Origin: Aquabacterium commune
GTDB lineage: Bacteria; Pseudomonadota; Gammaproteobacteria; Burkholderiales; Burkholderiaceae_C
Length of the DNA: 64,000 nucleotides
Assembly (NCBI RefSeq): GCF_004362855.1
Contig: NZ_SNXW01000007.1
Coordinates: 124,001 to 188,000, forward strand
Reading direction: 5' to 3'
In this document: positions 50,889 to 60,814 of the stretch, piece by piece
Layout of the letters: the number at the start of each line of letters is the position of its first letter
Position numbering within the stretch: position 1 is the stretch's first letter
Program-made: the position numbers and the translations under genes
Notes under the pieces: generated by a model
Databases searched by the model: none
Told to the model about the DNA's origin: nothing
Seen by the model: the letters and a program-made list of their open reading frames with translations, nothing else

Positions 50889-52040
50889 CTAGGCTTGCCG
50901 CGGCACCGGCGCGTCGGCCTCATGCCCCCACCAGCGCCCCAGCAACCAGGCCAGGGCCACATAGGGCCACAAGATGCCGAACCAGCGCGACAGGCCGTGG
51001 AAGCGGATGAAGCGGCCGTTCTCCCAGGCCTGCAGCGTCTGCGCGTAATAGGCATCGGGCGGCGCCAGGTGGATGAGCACCACCAGGGTCAGCACCACCC
51101 CCACGCCCAACGCGGCGCAGGTCCGCCGCCGCCAGGCCACCATCGGCACGGCGGCGGCCGCACCCAGCAGCAAGCCCGCCATGGCCTGGGTCGTGACCCA
51201 GCTGAACGCATGCACCGGGCCGAAGTTCAGCGCCGACGACAGCGCCGACATGCCCACCCCGATCAGCACCAGGCCGCTCAGCATCGCGATGCGCAGCACC
51301 CGCGGGCGCGCCACCGCACAGGCCACGCACAGCGGCGCCAGCATGCCGGCGGCCACCGTCAGCACCTCCACCCCATCGATCCATGGCGAAGCCACCACGC
51401 GCGCGTGCACCGAACTCCACAGCGTCAGCGGGTCTTCGGGCAGCAGCCAGGCCTGCCAGGGGGTGTCCCGGGTCAGCTCGACCAGGCCGATGCGCAGATG
51501 CGGCCACAACTGCCCCTGCCCCAGCGGCAAGGGCGGCGGGAACAGCAGGCCGAGCGGCCACAGGCTCAGCAGCGCCAGGCCATGGCCGGCTTGCGGGATG
51601 AACCAGCGCTCGCGCAGGCGGTGCCAGGCGTCCACCAGCCCCAGCGCATGCACGGTGATGGCCCCCAGCACGCCCCAGGCGGAGCCGAGGCTGTTGAGCA
51701 CCCAGTCCGACATCGACGGCACCCGGCCCGGCACGGTGAACTGCAGCAACTCCAGGCTGTAGGACAGCGCCACGCACAGCGCCAAGGTGCGCAACGCCGC
51801 CCAGGGCGCCTGCCAGCGCGAGCGCAGGTGCGCCAGGCACAAGATGAAGCCCAGCGGCAGGTAACCCAGCAGGTTGGCCACCACATCGTCCATGAGCTCG
51901 TTGGGCTGCTTGGGCAGGACCCAGCTGAACACATGGCTGTCAGGCCAATGCCAGCCCGCCATCGGGTGCAAGGTGGCATAGACGATGAGGGCAGCTGCCG
52001 CCCACGACAGCGGCCAGGCAGAACTGCGGTGCAGGCTCAT
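50889..52040 (-). CDS. VanZ-family membrane protein
   Basis: A 383-residue polytopic inner-membrane protein with about nine hydrophobic segments. The N-terminal about 130 residues match the VanZ-like domain: KQPNELMDDVVANLLGYLPLGF, then SLELLQFTVPGRVPSMSDWVLNSLGS. The C-terminal half has further helices and no recognised domain. The role of VanZ homologues outside glycopeptide resistance is poorly defined; a lipid or envelope function is likely. It is preceded by hemJ, 13 bases away, in the same direction. Confidence 0.88.
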   Translation of the reverse strand: MSLHRSSAWPLSWAAAALIVYATLHPMAGWHWPDSHVFSWVLPKQPNELMDDVVANLLGYLPLGFILCLAHLRSRWQAPWAALRTLALCVALSYSLELLQFTVPGRVPSMSDWVLNSLGSAWGVLGAITVHALGLVDAWHRLRERWFIPQAGHGLALLSLWPLGLLFPPPLPLGQGQLWPHLRIGLVELTRDTPWQAWLLPEDPLTLWSSVHARVVASPWIDGVEVLTVAAGMLAPLCVACAVARPRVLRIAMLSGLVLIGVGMSALSSALNFGPVHAFSWVTTQAMAGLLLGAAAAVPMVAWRRRTCAALGVGVVLTLVVLIHLAPPDAYYAQTLQAWENGRFIRFHGLSRWFGILWPYVALAWLLGRWWGHEADAPVPRQA

Positions 52041-52053
52041 GGCACCGCGCGGC

Positions 52054-52500
52054 TCAGCCCAGCGACGGCTTGAGCACCACCAGGAAGGTGATCACGGCGA
52101 ACAGCACCACCGACACCTCGTTGAACACACGGTACCAGCGGTGGCTGCGGCGGTTCTGGAAGCCTTCGAAGTCGCGCAGCAGCTTGCGGCAGACGTGGTG
52201 GTAGCCGATGGCGCCCAGCACCAGGGTCAGCTTGATGTGCAGCCAGATCTGGCCCGGCCCCTTGCCCATGCCGAAGTACAACCACAACGTCAGGCCGAAG
52301 ACCAGCGCAGGCACCATCAGCAGGGAGCTGAAGCGGTAGAGCTTGCGCGCCATGAGCAACAGCCGTTCGCGCTCGGCGTGGCTGTCGCCCGGCACCATGG
52401 CCAGGTTGACGAACAGGCGCGGCAGGTAAAACAGCCCGGCGAACCAGCTGGCCACGAAGATGATGTGCAGGGATTTGACCCAGAGGTAAGCGTTGCTCAT
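52054..52500 (-). CDS. hemJ: Protoporphyrinogen IX oxidase HemJ
   Basis: A 148-residue, four-helix inner-membrane protein of the HemJ (CopD-like, UPF0093) family, which oxidises protoporphyrinogen to protoporphyrin IX in many Gram-negatives lacking HemG and HemY. Diagnostic are WVKSLHIIFVASWFAGLFYLPRLF near the N-terminus, with the conserved His of KSLH, and KLTLVLGAIGYHH with conserved Lys and His residues. The start at 52500 gives the family N-terminus MSNAYLWVKS. It lies divergent from hemB, another step of the same pathway, with a candidate small RNA in the spacer. Confidence 0.93.
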   Translation of the reverse strand: MSNAYLWVKSLHIIFVASWFAGLFYLPRLFVNLAMVPGDSHAERERLLLMARKLYRFSSLLMVPALVFGLTLWLYFGMGKGPGQIWLHIKLTLVLGAIGYHHVCRKLLRDFEGFQNRRSHRWYRVFNEVSVVLFAVITFLVVLKPSLG

Positions 52501-52550
52501 GGTGGGATTATGAACAGGCCTCGGCGCAAATCTCAGCGCAAATTCCGGGC

Positions 52551-53838
<1,288 letters not shown>

Positions 53839-53846
53839 GCACCACG

Positions 53847-55103
53847 ATGCGCTTCTTCCTGATCCACGACCAGTTCACCGAGCTGCCCGCCTGGCCCACC
53901 AGCCTGCCGGCCAACGGCTTCCTGTGGGTGACGACCAGCCGGCGCGTGTTCGAGGTGCACCTGCCCGAGGTGCAGCAACACCTGCAGCGCCTGGCCGGTG
54001 GCAGCCTGATGGACCTGCACGTCACCGACCTGCTCAACCCGCAGCTGCCCTCGCAGTACGACTACACCTCGTGGTACGACCTGCTGGTGTTCCGCCGGCT
54101 GGCCGCGGGCCAGGGCACCGAGCGGCTGTTCCTCGACGAGGCGCACGGCACGGCCTCGTCGGCGCGCCAGGCCATGGCCTCCATCGACACCAGCCCGGTG
54201 GGCTTCGCCGTCTTCGACCGCGTGCTGCTGACCGTGCACCCGGCCGATTGCTCGGTGCGCGACTTCTTCGAGGCCCGCCTGAGCCAGATGATCCCGCAGG
54301 GCGTGCGCAATGCCGATGGCGCCGAGGTGGCAGCGCCCTCCCCCCTGGCCAAGGGCCTGTTGGGCGAGACGGAAGATGCCGTCGCCGCCGACACGCCCGC
54401 GGACCTGCCCACCGACCTGCCTGAAGCGCAGGAAGGCAGCGACGCCGCCACACCGCGCTTCCACGAAAGCCGCGGCAGCACCTCGCGCCTGCCGCCCAAC
54501 CCGGCCGACCTGATGCTGCGCATCGTCAACCACATGGTGGACAGCTACCTGGACCTGCGCCGGCTGCTGACGCGCCAGTTCGGCTACCTGCAGCAGGAGC
54601 TGTTCAGCAACCGCAACCAGTTCAACCACTGGCAGGCCCTGCTGGACGCGCGCAACACCCTGCACATGCTGGAAGACACCTGCGAGGACCAGCGCAGCGC
54701 GGTGCAGGAATGGATCGACGCGCTGGAAGAATGGCCACTGTCGCCTGACCCCCACGTGACGCGCGAGCGCGAAGTGCTGCGCGTGCGTTCGCGCGATGTG
54801 CACGAGCATGTCGAGCGCGTGCTGGCCCACGTGCGCCGACTGGAGAGCTCGGCCGAAAGCGCTGTGCAGATCCATTTCTCCGCGCAGGGCAGCCGCGCCA
54901 ACGACATCATGCGCACGCTGACGGTGCTGACCGCCGTGTTCCTGCCGCTGAACCTCATCACCGGCATCTTCGGCATGAACTTCGAGCAGATGCCCCTGCT
55001 CGCGCGCCCGGAGGGCTTCTGGCTGGCCATGCTGATGATGTTTGGCGTGGCGGTCGGCCTGATCTGGTGGTTCCGCCGCAGGCGCTACATCGGGCCGGAG
55101 TGA
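53847..55103 (+). CDS. CorA-family divalent cation transporter
   Basis: A 418-residue inner-membrane channel of the CorA superfamily. A large cytoplasmic N-terminal domain with long helices (about 240-360) precedes two C-terminal membrane helices. The signature GMN occurs as ITGIFGMNFEQM, and the end WFRRRRYIG is cytoplasmic and basic. An acidic insertion at about residues 165-215 (DLPTDLPEAQEGSD) is unusual and may be a disordered loop. The N-terminus MRFFLIHDQFTELPAW is that of a distinct subgroup. Transported ion, magnesium or another divalent cation, is not certain. It starts 8 bases after hemB and its 3-prime end overlaps the convergent glycosylase gene by 19 bases. Confidence 0.9.
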   Translation: MRFFLIHDQFTELPAWPTSLPANGFLWVTTSRRVFEVHLPEVQQHLQRLAGGSLMDLHVTDLLNPQLPSQYDYTSWYDLLVFRRLAAGQGTERLFLDEAHGTASSARQAMASIDTSPVGFAVFDRVLLTVHPADCSVRDFFEARLSQMIPQGVRNADGAEVAAPSPLAKGLLGETEDAVAADTPADLPTDLPEAQEGSDAATPRFHESRGSTSRLPPNPADLMLRIVNHMVDSYLDLRRLLTRQFGYLQQELFSNRNQFNHWQALLDARNTLHMLEDTCEDQRSAVQEWIDALEEWPLSPDPHVTREREVLRVRSRDVHEHVERVLAHVRRLESSAESAVQIHFSAQGSRANDIMRTLTVLTAVFLPLNLITGIFGMNFEQMPLLARPEGFWLAMLMMFGVAVGLIWWFRRRRYIGPE

Positions 55104-56038
55104 GTGCCTGAGCGTGCCGCGGCGCGGCTGAGTTGCAGCTCGCGCGCCCGGCACAGGTCGTCCCACACCAGGGCCTTGTCGGCCGGGTTGCGCAACAGGT
55201 AGGCCGGGTGGTAGGTGACCACCACCGGGATGCCCTGGACCTCGTGCACACGGACGCGCAGCTTGCCGATGGGCTCGCTCGTCTTGAGCAGCGACTGCAC
55301 GGCGAAGCGGCCCATGGCGAGGATGAGGTCGGGCTGCACCAGGGCCATCTGGCGGAGCAGGAAGGGCTCGCACTGTGCGACCTCCTGCGGCAGCGGGTTG
55401 CGGTTGGCCGGCGGGCGGCACTTGAGCGCGTTGGCGATGTACACCTGCTGCTCGGGCGGGGCTTCGCTGCGCGTGAGGCCCACGGCAGCCAGCATGCGGT
55501 CGAGCAACTGGCCAGCGCGGCCGACGAAGGGCTCGCCCTCGCGGTCTTCCTGCTCGCCGGGGGCTTCGCCGACCAGCATCCAGCGGGCCTGGACATGGCC
55601 GGTGCCGAACACCGTTTGCGTGCGGCTTTGGCACAGGCCGCAGGCCTGGCAGCTGGCCACGGTGTCGCGCAGGGTGCGCCAGTCCATGGTGTCAACGCCG
55701 GTGGGGCGGGGGCCAAGGATGGCCTCTGCGGCTTGGGCTGGCGCCGGGGGGGTGGCAGGCCGCACAACGAGCTGTGTGCGGGGCGGGGTGCGGGGCGGCT
55801 GCGCAGAGGTCTGCGGGCGCGGTGCGTCCTGCGGCGCGGCTGCGAAGGCGGCGGGTGCGCGGGCCGCCGCGCCCAAAGCTGCAGCAGGTGCAGCAGGTGC
55901 AGAGAAAGCGGCTTCGGCCGGCGCTGCATCGGGTGTGGCCACGGGCACGGTCGCCGCGGCAGCCACCGGCTCGGTCGGCCAGAACGGCGGCACGCCCATC
56001 TCGCGCAGCATGGCGAGTTGTCGCTCAGTCCAGCGCAT
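55085..56038 (-). CDS. Family 4-type uracil-DNA glycosylase
   Basis: A 317-residue Fe-S uracil-DNA glycosylase removing uracil from DNA. An N-terminal MRWTERQLAMLREMGV helix is followed by an Ala/Pro-rich linker of about 95 residues. The catalytic part has cluster cysteines in SCQACGLC and in LKCRPPANRNPLPQEVAQC, motif A GEAPGEQEDREGEPFVGRAG, and motif B HPAYLLRN. The long linker makes it longer than typical family 4 enzymes. The start overlaps the end of rimI by 14 bases. Related DNA-polymerase-like labels in databases derive from the N-terminal region. Confidence 0.92.
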   Translation of the reverse strand: MRWTERQLAMLREMGVPPFWPTEPVAAAATVPVATPDAAPAEAAFSAPAAPAAALGAAARAPAAFAAAPQDAPRPQTSAQPPRTPPRTQLVVRPATPPAPAQAAEAILGPRPTGVDTMDWRTLRDTVASCQACGLCQSRTQTVFGTGHVQARWMLVGEAPGEQEDREGEPFVGRAGQLLDRMLAAVGLTRSEAPPEQQVYIANALKCRPPANRNPLPQEVAQCEPFLLRQMALVQPDLILAMGRFAVQSLLKTSEPIGKLRVRVHEVQGIPVVVTYHPAYLLRNPADKALVWDDLCRARELQLSRAAARSGTHSGPM

Positions 56039-56576
56039 GCGGTGCCTCGCTGGGGTCGCTCGCGCAGATCTCGCGGCGCATGACCACCGCGTCCTCCCGG
56101 CCCGTGGCGGCGGGGTAGTAATGCTTGCGCACACCGATGTCCACGAAGCCTTCGCGCAGGTACAGGGCCCGCGCGCGCTGGTTGCTGGGACGCACCTCCA
56201 GCCACAGGGCCTCGGCACGGTGCTGCTGGCACCGCGCGTACAACGCTCGCAACAAGGCCTGCGCATGGCCCTGGCCATGCTGCTCGCGCGCGACCGCGAT
56301 GTTCAGCAGGTGCACCTCGTCCACGCCGTCCATGGCCACGCAGACGGCGACGATGCGGCCCGTGGCGGCGTCGCAGCGCACGCGCGCCCAGTAGCCGGCG
56401 CGCAGCGAGGAGCGGTAGTTGTCGTCGGTCCAGGCGTGCAGCGGGTGGGCGCAGGCCAGGCGCTCCATGGCCGTCACCTCGGGGATGTCGGCGTCGGTGA
56501 GGATGCGGTCGATGACCTCACCCGCGGCGTCGGCGAGCGCCTGCGGGTGGGTGGTGGGGGTGTCCAGCATGGGCAT
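56025..56576 (-). CDS. rimI: Ribosomal-protein-alanine N-acetyltransferase RimI
   Basis: GNAT-family acetyltransferase expected to acetylate the N-terminal alanine of ribosomal protein S18. The 183-residue protein has the GNAT acetyl-CoA loop (LLNIAVAREQHGQGHAQALL, with the Q/R-x-x-G-x-G/A pattern), WLEVRPSNQRARALYLREGF and the final VRKHYYPA motif typical of RimI. It has about 35 extra residues at the N-terminus. Start uncertain: ATG at 56576, another two codons later, or GTG at 56588. It follows tsaB after 17 bases, the usual partnership. Confidence 0.92.
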   Translation of the reverse strand: MPMLDTPTTHPQALADAAGEVIDRILTDADIPEVTAMERLACAHPLHAWTDDNYRSSLRAGYWARVRCDAATGRIVAVCVAMDGVDEVHLLNIAVAREQHGQGHAQALLRALYARCQQHRAEALWLEVRPSNQRARALYLREGFVDIGVRKHYYPAATGREDAVVMRREICASDPSEAPHALD

Positions 56577-56593
56577 GGGCAAGCTCACGGGGC

Positions 56594-57370
56594 TCAGGCC
56601 TGCGCTGCGGCGGCGCGCTCGGCGGTGGTCTGGGCCACCTTGTCGCGGACGTAGCGCGGCAAGGCCAGGGCGGCGTCCACGCGGCGGCCCGCGCGCCAGG
56701 CCTGTGTGGCCAGCGCGGCCAGTGCGGCACCCGAGGGCACGGCCTGGGCGCCATCCGGCAGGCACAAGGCCTCGGGCAGGCCGGCCAGCGCCTGGGCGCA
56801 CTGCCGCAAGGCGTTGCCGCACAGTCGCACGGTGCCCGGCGCGGCCTCGGCCCAGCGGCGCAAGGGTTCGCTCAAGGGCCACAAGGCGGGACCTTCGGTG
56901 GCCTGCCAGGACTGCCCGTTCCAGGTGAAGGCGGCGACGTAGAGCTCGTCCATGCGGGCGTCTTGCAGCACCCACAGGGTCTGCCCGGGCGGGCAGGCTT
57001 GCGGGTCGGCCGCGCAGGCGCGCTGGCGGGCATCTTCGGCCACGGCCATCAGGGTGTCGAGCACGATGACGGGGCAGTCCAGGCCCAGCGCCAGGCCTTG
57101 GGTCACCGAGCAGGCGGTGCGCAAGCCGGTGAACGCACCGGGCCCGCTGCCAAAGGCGATGGCATCGACATCGGCCCAACGCAGGCCGGCCGCGTCCAGC
57201 AAGGCCTGGCAAGCTGGCAGCAAGGTGGCCGAGGCCTGGGCGCCACCGGGGAGGTCTTGCGCGTGCACGGCCTCGCCCGCCACCAGGGCGATGTGCAGGC
57301 GCTCGGTGGCAGTGTCCAGCGCCAGCAGGACGGGCGCCGCAGAGGGGGTCGGGAACACGCTGTCAGACAT
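56594..57370 (-). CDS. tsaB: tRNA threonylcarbamoyladenosine biosynthesis protein TsaB
   Basis: Non-catalytic partner of TsaD in making the t6A base of ANN-decoding tRNAs. The 258-residue protein has the ASKHA-fold opening LLALDTATERLHIAL and the family motif IAFGSGPGAFTGLRTACSVTQGLA, slightly broken by loops. First gene of tsaB-rimI-glycosylase on the minus strand, divergent from dacB with only 29 bases between the two start codons. The gene for TsaC/Sua5, which makes the activated intermediate, lies 3.4 kb to the right. Confidence 0.96.
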   Translation of the reverse strand: MSDSVFPTPSAAPVLLALDTATERLHIALVAGEAVHAQDLPGGAQASATLLPACQALLDAAGLRWADVDAIAFGSGPGAFTGLRTACSVTQGLALGLDCPVIVLDTLMAVAEDARQRACAADPQACPPGQTLWVLQDARMDELYVAAFTWNGQSWQATEGPALWPLSEPLRRWAEAAPGTVRLCGNALRQCAQALAGLPEALCLPDGAQAVPSGAALAALATQAWRAGRRVDAALALPRYVRDKVAQTTAERAAAAQA

Positions 57371-57399
57371 CGCGAGAGTGTAGCCCGCAGCCTCCCCCT

Positions 57400-59133
57400 A
57401 TGATGGCCGCCATGCGCGCCGCCCTGCCCTTGCCTCACCCACCGCTCTCGCCGCCTCCGCAAGCGACGACCCGCCTGGCAGGGGCGCGGCGGGTCGCCGT
57501 GGCGTTGGGCCTGGGCGCGGCAACGGCCGTCACCGCCGCAGGGACCGGCCCCGGTGCCCTGGCGGTCACACAAGCCCCACAAGCCCCACAGGCTCCACAG
57601 GCCCAGAAGGCATCCCAGGCACCCCAGGCCCCGATCAGCCCAACGCCCTGGCCACCCACGGTCGCCGCGGCACTGCAGGCCAGCGGCTTGCCGGCCGAGG
57701 CGTTTTCGCTGCTGGTCTGGCCGGTCGATGGCGTTGCGCCGCGCTGGCAGCACCTGGCCGCATCGCCCCGCCTGATGGCTTCGGTGATGAAGCTGTTCAC
57801 CACGGGCGCCGCGCTGCGCAGCCTGGGGCCGGCCTACACCTGGCGCACCGAGGCCGGGCTGGGCGGGCCGCTGCTGCCCAACGGCGCACTCGACGGGCCG
57901 CTCTACCTGCGCGGCGGTGGCGACCCCAGCCTGGTCATCGAGCGGGTGCAGCTGATGATGTCGCGCTGGCGGGGCGCCGGGCTGCGCGACATCCGCGGCG
58001 ACCTGCTGACCGACCGCAGCGCCTTCGAGCTGCCGCCGCACGACCCCGCGGCCTTCGACGGCCAGGTGCTCAAGCCCTACAACGCCGGCCCCGACGCCCT
58101 GCTGCTCAACCACGGCGCGGTCACGCTGCGCCTGCTGCCCGATGCGGCCCAGCCCGGTCAGGTGCGGGCCAGCCTGGCGCCGACGTTGGACGGCGTCGAG
58201 CTGGTCAACCACCTGTCGCCCCAACCCAAGCTGCCGTGCGGCGACTGGCGCGAGGCCCTGAACCTGACGATGGCGCCCGTGCTGGGCTGGCACCACCTGG
58301 GCCGGCAGCGCTGGCGCGTGACCGTGCAAGGGCCGTATCCCTTGAGCTGCGGCGAGCGCGAGTGGCCACTGCTGTGGCGCGGCGATGGCCCCGACGACCA
58401 CGGCGCGCGGCTGCTCAGCCAGGCCTGGCAGGATGGCGGCGGACGCCTCGGTGGCACGGTGCGCAACGGCACGTGGCCCGCCGGCCTGCCGGTGTGGCAG
58501 ACGTGGACATCGCCACCCCTGGCCACCGTGGTGCGCGACATCAACAAGTTCAGCAACAACGTGATGGCGCGCCAGCTTTTCCTGACGCTGGGCGCCGCCC
58601 CTGCCAACCGCGATGCCAGCCGCGATGCCAACGAGCCACCGCGCCCGGCCACGCTGGCCTCGGCGCGCGGCGCCACGGCGCAGCTGGTGCTGGAAGCCAC
58701 CCGTGCGGGCAATCGCAATGGCAACGGCAGTGGCAGGGGCCAACCCAGCGCCTGCGAAGGCGAGGCCCTGCAGCTGGACAACGGCGCGGGCCTGTCGCGC
58801 AGCGAGCGCAGCACGGCGCTGTGCCTGGGCCAGTGGCTGCAGGCCCTGTGGCGCAGCCCGGTGATGCCGGAGTTCGTGGCCTCCCTGCCCGTCAATGGCA
58901 CCGATGGCACGACGCGGCGCTGGCAGGCCGCGGCGGGCCGCGCCCACATCAAAACGGGTTCGCTCGATGGCGTCGCGTCGATGGCGGGCTACGTGGACGC
59001 CGCCGACGGCAGCACCCGCGTGATCGTCGTCGGTGTGGTCAACCACCCGCGTGCCGATGCCGGCCGACCCGTCCTGCAAGCCCTGACCGACTGGGCGCAA
59101 CACCTGAACACCTCTGACGCGAGCGCACCATGA
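57400..59133 (+). CDS. dacB: D-alanyl-D-alanine carboxypeptidase/endopeptidase (PBP4, S13 family)
   Basis: Periplasmic low-molecular-weight penicillin-binding protein cleaving D-Ala or peptide cross-links. The 577-residue product has a signal region (VAVALGLGAATAVTAAG), then a Gln-Ala-Pro repeat linker. SxxK is at Ser128-Lys131 (ASVMKLFTTG), SxN is in FSNNVMA, and KTG in HIKTGSLDG. A poorly conserved insertion with Asn/Arg/Gly repeats (NRDASRDAN, NRNGNGSGRG) lies before the last third. ATG at 57400 or 57412 are both possible; no good ribosome site. Its stop overlaps the following SemiSWEET gene (ATGA). Confidence 0.93.
   Translation: MMAAMRAALPLPHPPLSPPPQATTRLAGARRVAVALGLGAATAVTAAGTGPGALAVTQAPQAPQAPQAQKASQAPQAPISPTPWPPTVAAALQASGLPAEAFSLLVWPVDGVAPRWQHLAASPRLMASVMKLFTTGAALRSLGPAYTWRTEAGLGGPLLPNGALDGPLYLRGGGDPSLVIERVQLMMSRWRGAGLRDIRGDLLTDRSAFELPPHDPAAFDGQVLKPYNAGPDALLLNHGAVTLRLLPDAAQPGQVRASLAPTLDGVELVNHLSPQPKLPCGDWREALNLTMAPVLGWHHLGRQRWRVTVQGPYPLSCGEREWPLLWRGDGPDDHGARLLSQAWQDGGGRLGGTVRNGTWPAGLPVWQTWTSPPLATVVRDINKFSNNVMARQLFLTLGAAPANRDASRDANEPPRPATLASARGATAQLVLEATRAGNRNGNGSGRGQPSACEGEALQLDNGAGLSRSERSTALCLGQWLQALWRSPVMPEFVASLPVNGTDGTTRRWQAAAGRAHIKTGSLDGVASMAGYVDAADGSTRVIVVGVVNHPRADAGRPVLQALTDWAQHLNTSDASAP
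57571..57633. repeat. 9-bp coding repeat in dacB linker
   Basis: About seven imperfect 9-bp units of the type CARGCCCCA encode a Gln-Ala-Pro tripeptide repeat just after the signal peptide. It forms a probable extended linker between the membrane-proximal region and the enzyme domain. The copy number can vary without frameshift. Confidence 0.6.
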
Positions 59134-59405
59134 CCCTGTCACCCGACACCATCGAGTGGATCGGCGGCCTCGCGGCCATGCTGACCACGGCCTCCTTCGT
59201 GCCTCAGGTCTGGCTGACGCTGCGCACGCGCGATGTCAGCGGGATCTCACTGGGCATGTACAGCTGCTTCACCCTCGGGGTGGCGCTGTGGCTGGTCTAT
59301 GGCCTGTCGATCGGCTCGCTGCCCGTGACCATCGCCAACTGCGTCACCTTGACGCTGGCGCTGGCCATCCTGGGGATGAAGCTGTGGTTCGGGCGCAGGC
59401 GCTGA
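59130..59405 (+). CDS. SemiSWEET-type small transporter
   Basis: A 91-residue, three-helix membrane protein of the SemiSWEET/PQ-loop family. The family PQ motif is in TTASFVPQVWLTLRTRDVSG, followed by ISLGMYSCFTLGVALWLVYG and a third helix ending with a basic tail GRRR. Such proteins dimerise to form a sugar facilitator. The ATG overlaps the dacB stop, so translation is coupled, though a functional link between the two is unclear. Substrate unknown. Confidence 0.92.
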   Translation: MTLSPDTIEWIGGLAAMLTTASFVPQVWLTLRTRDVSGISLGMYSCFTLGVALWLVYGLSIGSLPVTIANCVTLTLALAILGMKLWFGRRR

Positions 59406-59411
59406 TCAGAA

Positions 59412-60638
59412 TCAGAGCTGCTGGCGGGCACGGTTGTAGGCCACCGAGCCGATGAGGCTGTGGCCCAAGGGCGCGTAGTGGATGGCGTCGGCCCAGATGT
59501 AGGTGCTGGTGCTGCCGTTCAGGCTGATGCTGGTGTTGCAGAAGCGGACATTGGCGTCGGCATCGGGTTCCAAACCAGTGGTCGTGGTGCCATCGGGCCT
59601 GACCAGGCCAGTGGTGTTGCACAGCGCACCCACGTTGCCGTGGACATAACTGGTGCTGCGCGTGCTGCTGTTGGTGAAGGAGTCGGGGTTGACGCCCACC
59701 AGGTCACGGCCAGAGACATTGCCCAGGCCGCGCACGTACAGGCGGTCGTTGTAGGCCACCACCAGGCGCGACATCAGGGCCGCGTCGGTGGCCACGCCCC
59801 GGGGCGAATCGTTCAGCGAGGGCGTCAGGGCCAGCACCACCTTGGCGCCCGCGCCGATCACGTCCTTGACGGCTGCGGCCATGCGGTCTGCGCGGGCCTG
59901 CAGCGTGGCGATGGCGGTGGCCTCGTCCGTGGTGGCCGGGGTGGCGCGCAGCGCGTTGAACTGCTCCAGGATGTCGTTCTGGCCGACCATGATGGTGACC
60001 AGGGTGCTGCCGTTGAGCTCACCGCGGTGGGCCGCGATCTGGGCGATGACGTCGTCGGTCTTGGCGCCGAAGGCGGCGTAACTGACGGCACCGCCGCGGG
60101 TGTCGAGCGCACACTGGCTGGTGTAGCCGCGGCCATAGGCTCGGGCCAGCACCTGCACCCAGATGCTGGGCGAACCGCAGTTGTAGGCGGTGGTCGTGGT
60201 GCGCTGATTGGGGCTCTCAACCTCCAGTTTGGTGGAGGAGTAGAAATCGAAGGCGTAGTGGCCGTTGAGCGTGGGCGAGGTCACGGTGGCGCCATTGGAC
60301 GCCACGCAGTCACGCGCAGGGGTGCCTGGTTGGGCGGCGGTGGTGTCAGCGCACACCACGGGAGAGCCCACCAACGCCGACTGCACCGTGTACGTGAGGC
60401 CCTTGATCTCGGCCCCCGCGCTGCCATCGGGTTTCTTCAGGTCATTGCTGGTGAAGGCGCTGATGGCGCTGTTCTCATCGCCAAATGACACCACGCTGTT
60501 GGGCGCAAAGAAACTGTTGCGGCTGCCGCCCCCGCAGGCCGACAGGCCCAGCGCCAGGCCGGCTGCCGAGCAGGCCAGCGCGACCCAGCCCAGGCGGCGG
60601 CGGTTCACGGGCAGGCGGGATGCGGCAACAGGGAACAT
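59412..60638 (-). CDS. SGNH/GDSL-like hydrolase lipoprotein with altered block I
   Basis: A 408-residue secreted lipoprotein. The lipobox LSAC places the lipidated Cys at residue 35. An SGNH-like fold is suggested by block I SVVSFGDENSAIS (49-61), block III GQNDILEQF and block V WADAIHYAPLGH with the Asp/His pair. However, the usual nucleophile position of GDS is Glu55 (GDE), with a serine two residues later. Either Ser57 takes over or the protein is not a standard esterase. GGAGAG precedes the start. It is convergent with the SemiSWEET gene, whose stop lies 7 bases away. Some autotransporter passenger lipases have similar block spacing. Confidence 0.75.
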   Translation of the reverse strand: MFPVAASRLPVNRRRLGWVALACSAAGLALGLSACGGGSRNSFFAPNSVVSFGDENSAISAFTSNDLKKPDGSAGAEIKGLTYTVQSALVGSPVVCADTTAAQPGTPARDCVASNGATVTSPTLNGHYAFDFYSSTKLEVESPNQRTTTTAYNCGSPSIWVQVLARAYGRGYTSQCALDTRGGAVSYAAFGAKTDDVIAQIAAHRGELNGSTLVTIMVGQNDILEQFNALRATPATTDEATAIATLQARADRMAAAVKDVIGAGAKVVLALTPSLNDSPRGVATDAALMSRLVVAYNDRLYVRGLGNVSGRDLVGVNPDSFTNSSTRSTSYVHGNVGALCNTTGLVRPDGTTTTGLEPDADANVRFCNTSISLNGSTSTYIWADAIHYAPLGHSLIGSVAYNRARQQL

Positions 60639-60814
60639 GGTCTCTCCAGGGGATCCAGGGGTCGGGGGATGTCAGGGCGGCGGCGGATCACCGTGACCCG
60701 CGCGCCAGGGTGGCAGTCTGCCACGGGATTGCCCTCGCCCGCGCGGTGCCGGGGTGAAGGGCGGTGAAGTGCCAGGGTTGCGCCAGGGTTGCGCAGGGAG
60801 GTGAGCGCCGCGGC

